The translations under genes were made by a program, and so were the position numbers. This document shows positions 59,431 through 64,000 of a stretch of DNA of 64,000 nt, one piece after another. The notes beneath the pieces were generated by a model that saw nothing but the letters and a program-made list of their open reading frames with translations, did no database searches and was not told the DNA's origin. Position 1 is the stretch's first letter, and every line of letters begins with the position of its first letter. This DNA comes from Chrysomallon squamiferum (lineage: Eukaryota; Mollusca; Gastropoda; Neomphalida; Peltospiridae): assembly GCA_012295275.1 (NCBI GenBank), contig CM022673.1, positions 13,227,788-13,291,787 on the forward strand, read 5' to 3'.

Positions 59431-60179
59431 TAAATAAATAAATATTTGGAGGTCGGAGGTATTTCTAATGATGGTTTGGTACACTAAACAATTACTTTTT
59501 TATGTGGCCTAGCGGCATTTCTTCACTTTTACTGTCTAACACAGGAAGTATACGGTATTGCTCTCTTTTCGAATTGTTCTGTTGTAATTTGCTGTTACTG
59601 CTAGTTTCAGATACTTATTCTCTGTGTGTTTATCAAAAATACATTGAAATGTTCGCCTCACAGACTGGACTGGTGTCCATGTTGATAGACTGGTGATTTA
59701 GATTGTCGTACGTCTGGCTTGAAGTCCATTATGCATTCACAGAAGCCTTGGAACTTGAAAAAAGACAAACATAGCTTCTTTGGGCTGATATAAATATTTA
59801 AAAAGGATCCGACTGGCTTTCTCCCGTTTATTGCAAACTAGAGATAGACAATGGCCGTTTTTTTTCCGAAACACTTAAACTAGAATGAGCAATATCTGGA
59901 AAGTGTTAACAGGTTTTTTAAAGAGTGCGTGTTTTCCAAATTGCTTCATAGATGTACGTGGCAAGCAGGAAATTTGAAAACAGCTTTTGCGTGATGCAGT
60001 CTAATTGTTTTTTTACACAGAAACAGGTGTTTCTGGTTCTTGTATGAAGTTCAAAACCTTTCTTCTGCTTTACCTCTTTTTTATTATTATTTTATTTATT
60101 TATCATTTATTTATTTATTTTTGTATTTTATTTTTTGTATTTTTGTATTTTTTTTTTTTATTTATTTATTTTTTTTTTT

Positions 60180-60218
<39 letters not shown>

Positions 60219-60679
60219 CTTATTATTATTATTATTATTATTATTGTCGTTGTTGAGTTTTTGTTGTCGTCATTTTTTATCGTCTCCACAATCACCATCA
60301 TCACTACTTTATTTTATTCTCGTTTTTATTCATTTGCCTAATTAAGCCTAATTATTAACCTTTACATATGTAAACTCTGGGTTTGGCTCGGAAGGATGCG
60401 CCTGTTTACGACCGTACGTTTCTTGTGTATTTGGAGCAACGCCATTTACTATTATTATTATTACTATTATTATACCGTCATACCCTAGAACCGCCAATCC
60501 TATGGGAAGTTACGTCTGGTAATATTAATAATGTGCTCGTAAGATACTGCAGAGATAAAATGGCTCGAACACAAACCGGTTTTGAAATTGAATAACTTTG
60601 ATACCGCGAGATAGACGTTTGATAACATTTAATACTCCACACACACACACTGATTTATTATTTGCCTTAAGTTTTTATA
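58621..60679. other. Non-coding sequence with T-rich and ATT microsatellites
   Basis: (AAT)n at 59374-59425, poly(T) at 60171-60190 with (ATT)n at 60191-60245. Short plus frames at 58787, 59502 and 60383 (the last holding a poly-L from an ATT run) have no recognisable product. Confidence 0.5.
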
Positions 60680-60870
60680 CAAAGCCCATGACAACAAAAA
60701 CATTTTGATGGCTCGGTTATCAAGATCTTCGCACCTAATAATCAATTACTCTGCCAGGATGAATAATTAATTGCCCAAAGTACGTTTATCATGGGCATAA
60801 CGTCTTACGTGGATACCCGAATCCGTGACAGAAGATCTGGAGAGAGGCGTTGATTTATAATAATGTTCAG
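60680..60870. promoter_or_regulatory. Candidate conserved non-coding element (homeodomain-type sites)
   Basis: Unique stretch with CACCTAATAATCAATTACTC and GATGAATAATTAATTGCCC (several TAAT/ATTA cores within 50 bp, 60736-60775), then TTATCATGGGC and CTTACGTGGATACCCG. No open frame. Function inferred from composition and motif density. Confidence 0.35.
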
Positions 60871-62144
60871 CAGTTAAAATAAATTACAGGTTTGGGAAAT
60901 TAAAACCATAATGTGAATGTGTAATCAAATATTCTAAGCAAAGAAAAAAAAAAAAAAAGAAATAAAAAAGAGGGTTTAGTAATTTGTGGTAATTTAGAAA
61001 TTATATAAAGTGTCTAAACAAAAGAGATGCCCTGTATCTGACTTTTCTTTTAAACTAAGGAGCAGAAAGGAAAAATAATAAAAATAGTTATTTCATTCGT
61101 CAGTCGATCTGGTCGACGACGGCGAAAGAAAAGTGGAGGAGGGTGGTGGTGGCGGCAGCACTAATCTGCAACGGCGACAACAAAGAGAATGATTGATGAA
61201 TACTGTGAGTTAAAATGAGTGGGTAGAAGAGGGAGGAGTGGGGTACGTAACGCAGGAGTACTGGGTTCTGTTGTTTCATCTCCTTCAATCGCTCGTAGAA
61301 CATTTGGGATAGTTTTCGCAAAAACCCACGAACAATGGCGATGGATTTAAATGACGATTGAATGTCCAATAAAGCTTGAATAAATTATTTATTTTAAAAT
61401 ACAGCTACTGTTCCGAATAGCGGTAGCTCAGCATGCATACCAAGAGATCAAAAGATATTTACATTTCGACAAGGTGTAACAATCTGAACGTTTATGATAG
61501 AATGTCAATAATAAGAAAGAAAAATGTTACAAAAAGAATGGAAACAACATCTTTAGTAACAAAAAAGTAACAAGAAAACAACAGTAACAATAATATCAAC
61601 GTAACAAAAGTTTAATAATAAAAATAGTTAAAGCGATAAAAACGAATAATTATGATAACCGATGATTTGCAACAGTTCTAATTATTTGTTTTTATCTACT
61701 TCCCCCTCCCCAAACACACATTGTATCAGTAAAAAGTTTCATGAAAAAAAAATTGGAGACATCTTCTGAACTGGTTTTCTTTAAACCACGGAAATTACTC
61801 ATGACAGAAATGACGAAACTTTACTCTCTGAGACACATCTATTTTTAGATATATCTGTTAGTCGGAGGGTTGTCTGTAAACAAAAATCTATTGCTTGTGA
61901 AAAGTTAATTCAAAGATCAAATAGTATTTTTGCTGATGGGTCAAACACTGATCTAGGGAGCGTTGGAACACGAAAAATATCTTAGACTGTTCAAATCAAT
62001 CCTTTCATCGTGTCAGTGTGCGCTGCAAACACGGAGGAGAGACACATTTTAGTGAGTTTCAGTATTTGAGAAACCAGGTGTAGGTCCATTACGAATGGAA
62101 GCTGTTAAAGAGTCTACGTCTGATTTAGCTTATTTAAACTACAT
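60871..62144. other. Non-coding sequence
   Basis: An 89-codon minus frame at 61100-61369 (MDIQSSFKSIAIVRGFLRKL...) lies in balanced sequence rich in CG and GGTGG words. It has an amphipathic start but no domain I recognise and no flanking splice or polyA support, so it is left uncalled. Unique sequence at 61780-62110. Confidence 0.4.

Positions 62145-62210
<66 letters not shown>
62145..62210. repeat. (CAA)n(TAA)n microsatellite
   Basis: Ten CAA followed by about twelve TAA triplets. Confidence 0.95.
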
Positions 62211-62212
<2 letters not shown>

Positions 62213-62849
62213 ATACAAATAAAATGATATAAAATAAAATAAAATAAAAGACTGAAAAAAGAAGCGAACATTTTCTGTGTATTCTTCAAGTTTAAAAATG
62301 GCGAGATCAAACATTTTATGAAATTTTGTTCGATAAATATTTTTTGTTTATTTATTTTTATTTTTAATAGGAATGTTTAATAAAAATGCATACATTTCCA
62401 TTTAAATAGGTTATTAATATAGTAGGTTTTAAACCTCGCAGTTATTTAATTTAATGTACTAACTTTAAACAAAACAAAAATTAGTTTTTCACACTTTCAC
62501 AAATTTACGTTTTGTTTTCTTATTCCCAAATCGGTGTATTATTTCATAGCTTAGGGAGTAATTTAACAACCTCGAGCAACTTTTTCCATTACCTTTTCAT
62601 AAATTCATTAATTTAACACCAAGCGTAATTTCAAATTACTTGTAATTTATTTAAATTAGATATTTAAAAATATGATTTCGTCTCCACTAAATTCGTATTT
62701 TACATTAAAAAAAAAAACAGTGATTTTTTTTTCTATCGATTCCATTAAATGACTTCAGATAATATAAAGGAAATATTCAGACACGACTGACAAAATTACA
62801 GGTAAAATAATTTGTTGCATTTTTATTACTTTATTAGCCATTTGAGCTT
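62211..62849. other. AT-rich non-coding sequence
   Basis: Nothing recognised. Confidence 0.5.
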
Positions 62850-63180
62850 AAACCACTATCTTCGGCGACTCTTAACGAGAAGAGAATGCAGCTATAAATA
62901 TGAAACTGTCAATAAATGAAATATTACAACTTTCCAGAAACTACTTCTAAATGACAGCAGGCTACACCTGAAATATGGCAGCTTTCCTGGGTATGCTCTC
63001 GAGTTGGTACCTGGCCTGTTTAATAACGGCTATAAAGCTAGCAAGAGCGGCAGGGTGGAACGAATCAGAGGGTCACTGAGTAAAAGGAACCAGCAGAATG
63101 TGTGAAACGTCATACTAAACAATTTTCATTATCACCGTCAAACCTAGCGATAAAAATGGCGCCATGTCTGAAATCTGCCC
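62850..63180. promoter_or_regulatory. Candidate conserved non-coding element
   Basis: Balanced, non-repetitive sequence including GCTATAAATATG (62891, MEF2-like), CGGCTATAAAGC (about 63028) and the 10-bp palindrome ATGGCGCCAT (63156-63165). It lies beyond the tRNA gene's terminator and shows no open frame. Confidence 0.3.
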
Positions 63181-63216
63181 AAAATGTATTTTTCAAATCT
63201 TGTAATGAATAAACAC

Positions 63217-63220
<4 letters not shown>

Positions 63221-63262
<42 letters not shown>
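63221..63262. repeat. (CT)21 microsatellite
   Basis: Uninterrupted CT run of 42 bp, 130 bp beyond the tRNA terminator. Confidence 0.95.
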
Positions 63263-63265
<3 letters not shown>

Positions 63266-63392
63266 GAACATTGTTTTTCTATGTCTGTGCATTTTGATTG
63301 TTTTATTATCTAAGTCTTTAATAAAAACAATTTTAAATACAAAAAAGTTCAATATACTTTTAAGATTAATGACATTTTTATTTATTTTGAAC

Positions 63393-63401
63393 AAAAAAAA
63401 A
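63393..63401 (-). terminator. Pol III terminator of tRNA-Arg
   Basis: A run of nine T on the minus strand begins 13 nt after the tRNA discriminator base. T-runs of four or more end RNA polymerase III transcripts, so this is the natural stop. Confidence 0.85.
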
Positions 63402-63413
63402 TTTGAAAATATT

Positions 63414-63486
63414 CGAGCTTGCCAGGATTCGAACCTGGAATCTTCTGATCCGTAGTCAGACGCGTTATCCATTGCGCCACAAGCCC
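63414..63486 (-). tRNA. tRNA-Arg (anticodon ACG)
   Basis: Read on the minus strand this 73-nt gene folds as a complete cloverleaf. The acceptor strand GGGCTTG pairs with CAAGCTC, with G as discriminator. The anticodon stem TCTGA/TCAGA closes the loop CTACGGA, giving anticodon ACG, which is read as ICG after editing and decodes CGN arginine. The Pol III A box (GTGGCGCAATGG) and B box (GGTTCGAATCC, complement of 63425-63435) are intact. There is no intron and no encoded CCA, as expected for a eukaryotic nuclear gene. The body is close to the highly conserved animal tRNA-Arg-ACG. It lies about 8 kb upstream of the ephrin exon on the same strand and is unrelated to it. Confidence 0.97.
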
Positions 63487-64000
63487 TTGCGTTAGAACAA
63501 ATTAAAATAATAGACCATAATCCTACGAATGTTGAATGTTTCTGCGTTAATATATTTATTTTCCTTTATTTGTTTTGAGAAACACTCAATCACAAACTCT
63601 AATTCCGCTTATTGTTATAATTTTTGTTATAGTAAAATCTTATTATAATGTCCTAATTACAACGAAATACAAGCTATATTTTACTTCATATTTAGTAATA
63701 TAGTGCCATTTTGTTAACATTTAAATTTTTATTTTACCGTGATGGAAGTTGAATTTCAAGCTGAAAAAATAACTAAAATATTACTTAATGGTAAATTAAA
63801 TATGAAACAAAATTTATAGCTTGTTAAATAATTTTTGTTCGCAAATATGGTTATCATAATATTGTCATCTGGTCCAAGGGAGAGAACCTTGTTTTCCCGT
63901 TGATTTATCATTTAGAAACAATATATATATATAGTAGGCTTAATAATTTAAATTAATATATAATAAAAATGAATGAACAAAATTGAAAAATAAAATAAAT
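63487..64000. other. AT-rich non-coding sequence
   Basis: 5' flank of the tRNA gene and window end. No further feature recognised. Confidence 0.5.

Noticed and set aside
61100-61369. 89-codon minus frame with amphipathic start
   Set aside because: Considered as an upstream gene. No family resemblance, signal peptide, splice sites or neighbouring exons were recognised, so it is left as unproven.
63110-63472. 120-codon minus frame ending in the tRNA region
   Set aside because: Starts inside the tRNA-Arg gene and runs through the CT microsatellite (poly R/E), so it is not coding.
1-64000. Endogenous viral or LINE/LTR coding remnants
   Set aside because: No reverse transcriptase, integrase, transposase or capsid-like frame was recognisable on either strand. 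Only SINE-type remnants are supported.

Overview
This window looks like animal nuclear DNA: very AT-rich, intron- or intergenic-like, with spaceless microsatellites, many locally private minisatellites, tRNA-derived SINE remnants and almost no coding sequence. Nothing bacterial, viral or organellar was seen. A spiralian, perhaps a mollusc, is my best guess from the repeat style, but the sequence does not prove it.

Two genes can be supported. The first is the 5' coding exon of an ephrin (Eph-receptor ligand) on the minus strand at 55289-55407. It has a start codon with A at -3, a signal peptide, the ephrin N-terminal motif RTIYWNATNP and a strong GTGAGT donor. The ephrin body is not recognisable further left, so positions 1-55288 are best read as part of a very long first intron, and 55408 to about 55.9 kb as 5' UTR and promoter. 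The second is an intronless tRNA-Arg(ACG) on the minus strand at 63414-63486 with a Pol III T-run terminator.

The rest falls into three classes. (1) Tandem arrays, mostly with 55-75 bp units, at 3.8, 9.6, 20.1, 21.1, 34.9, 36.6, 43.0, 43.5, 53.7 and 55.8 kb, plus 30-40 bp units (10.6, 45.6, 46.6 kb) and longer units (31.7, 41.3 kb). (2) Degenerate SINE copies sharing a Pol III box B followed by a TTTCCCAATCCAACC module (1.7, 15.0, 18.4-18.9, 22.4, 25.7 kb). (3) Islands of about 200-500 bp of more balanced, non-repetitive sequence (3.0, 16.2, 17.1, 19.7, 23.7, 24.6, 30.6, 36.1, 48.6, 49.5, 51.9, 58.4, 60.7, 62.9 kb) that look like conserved non-coding or enhancer candidates. A long first intron of a developmental signalling gene is a common place for such elements.

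No new enzymatic or defence system is visible. The points most worth a second look are the ephrin exon and its enhancer-like archipelago, the recurrent CAGGT(A/G) clusters, the SOX-type palindrome at 36.5 kb, the G-tract array at 9.6-10.5 kb, and the 24-codon repeat at 21.1 kb that stays open in one frame.
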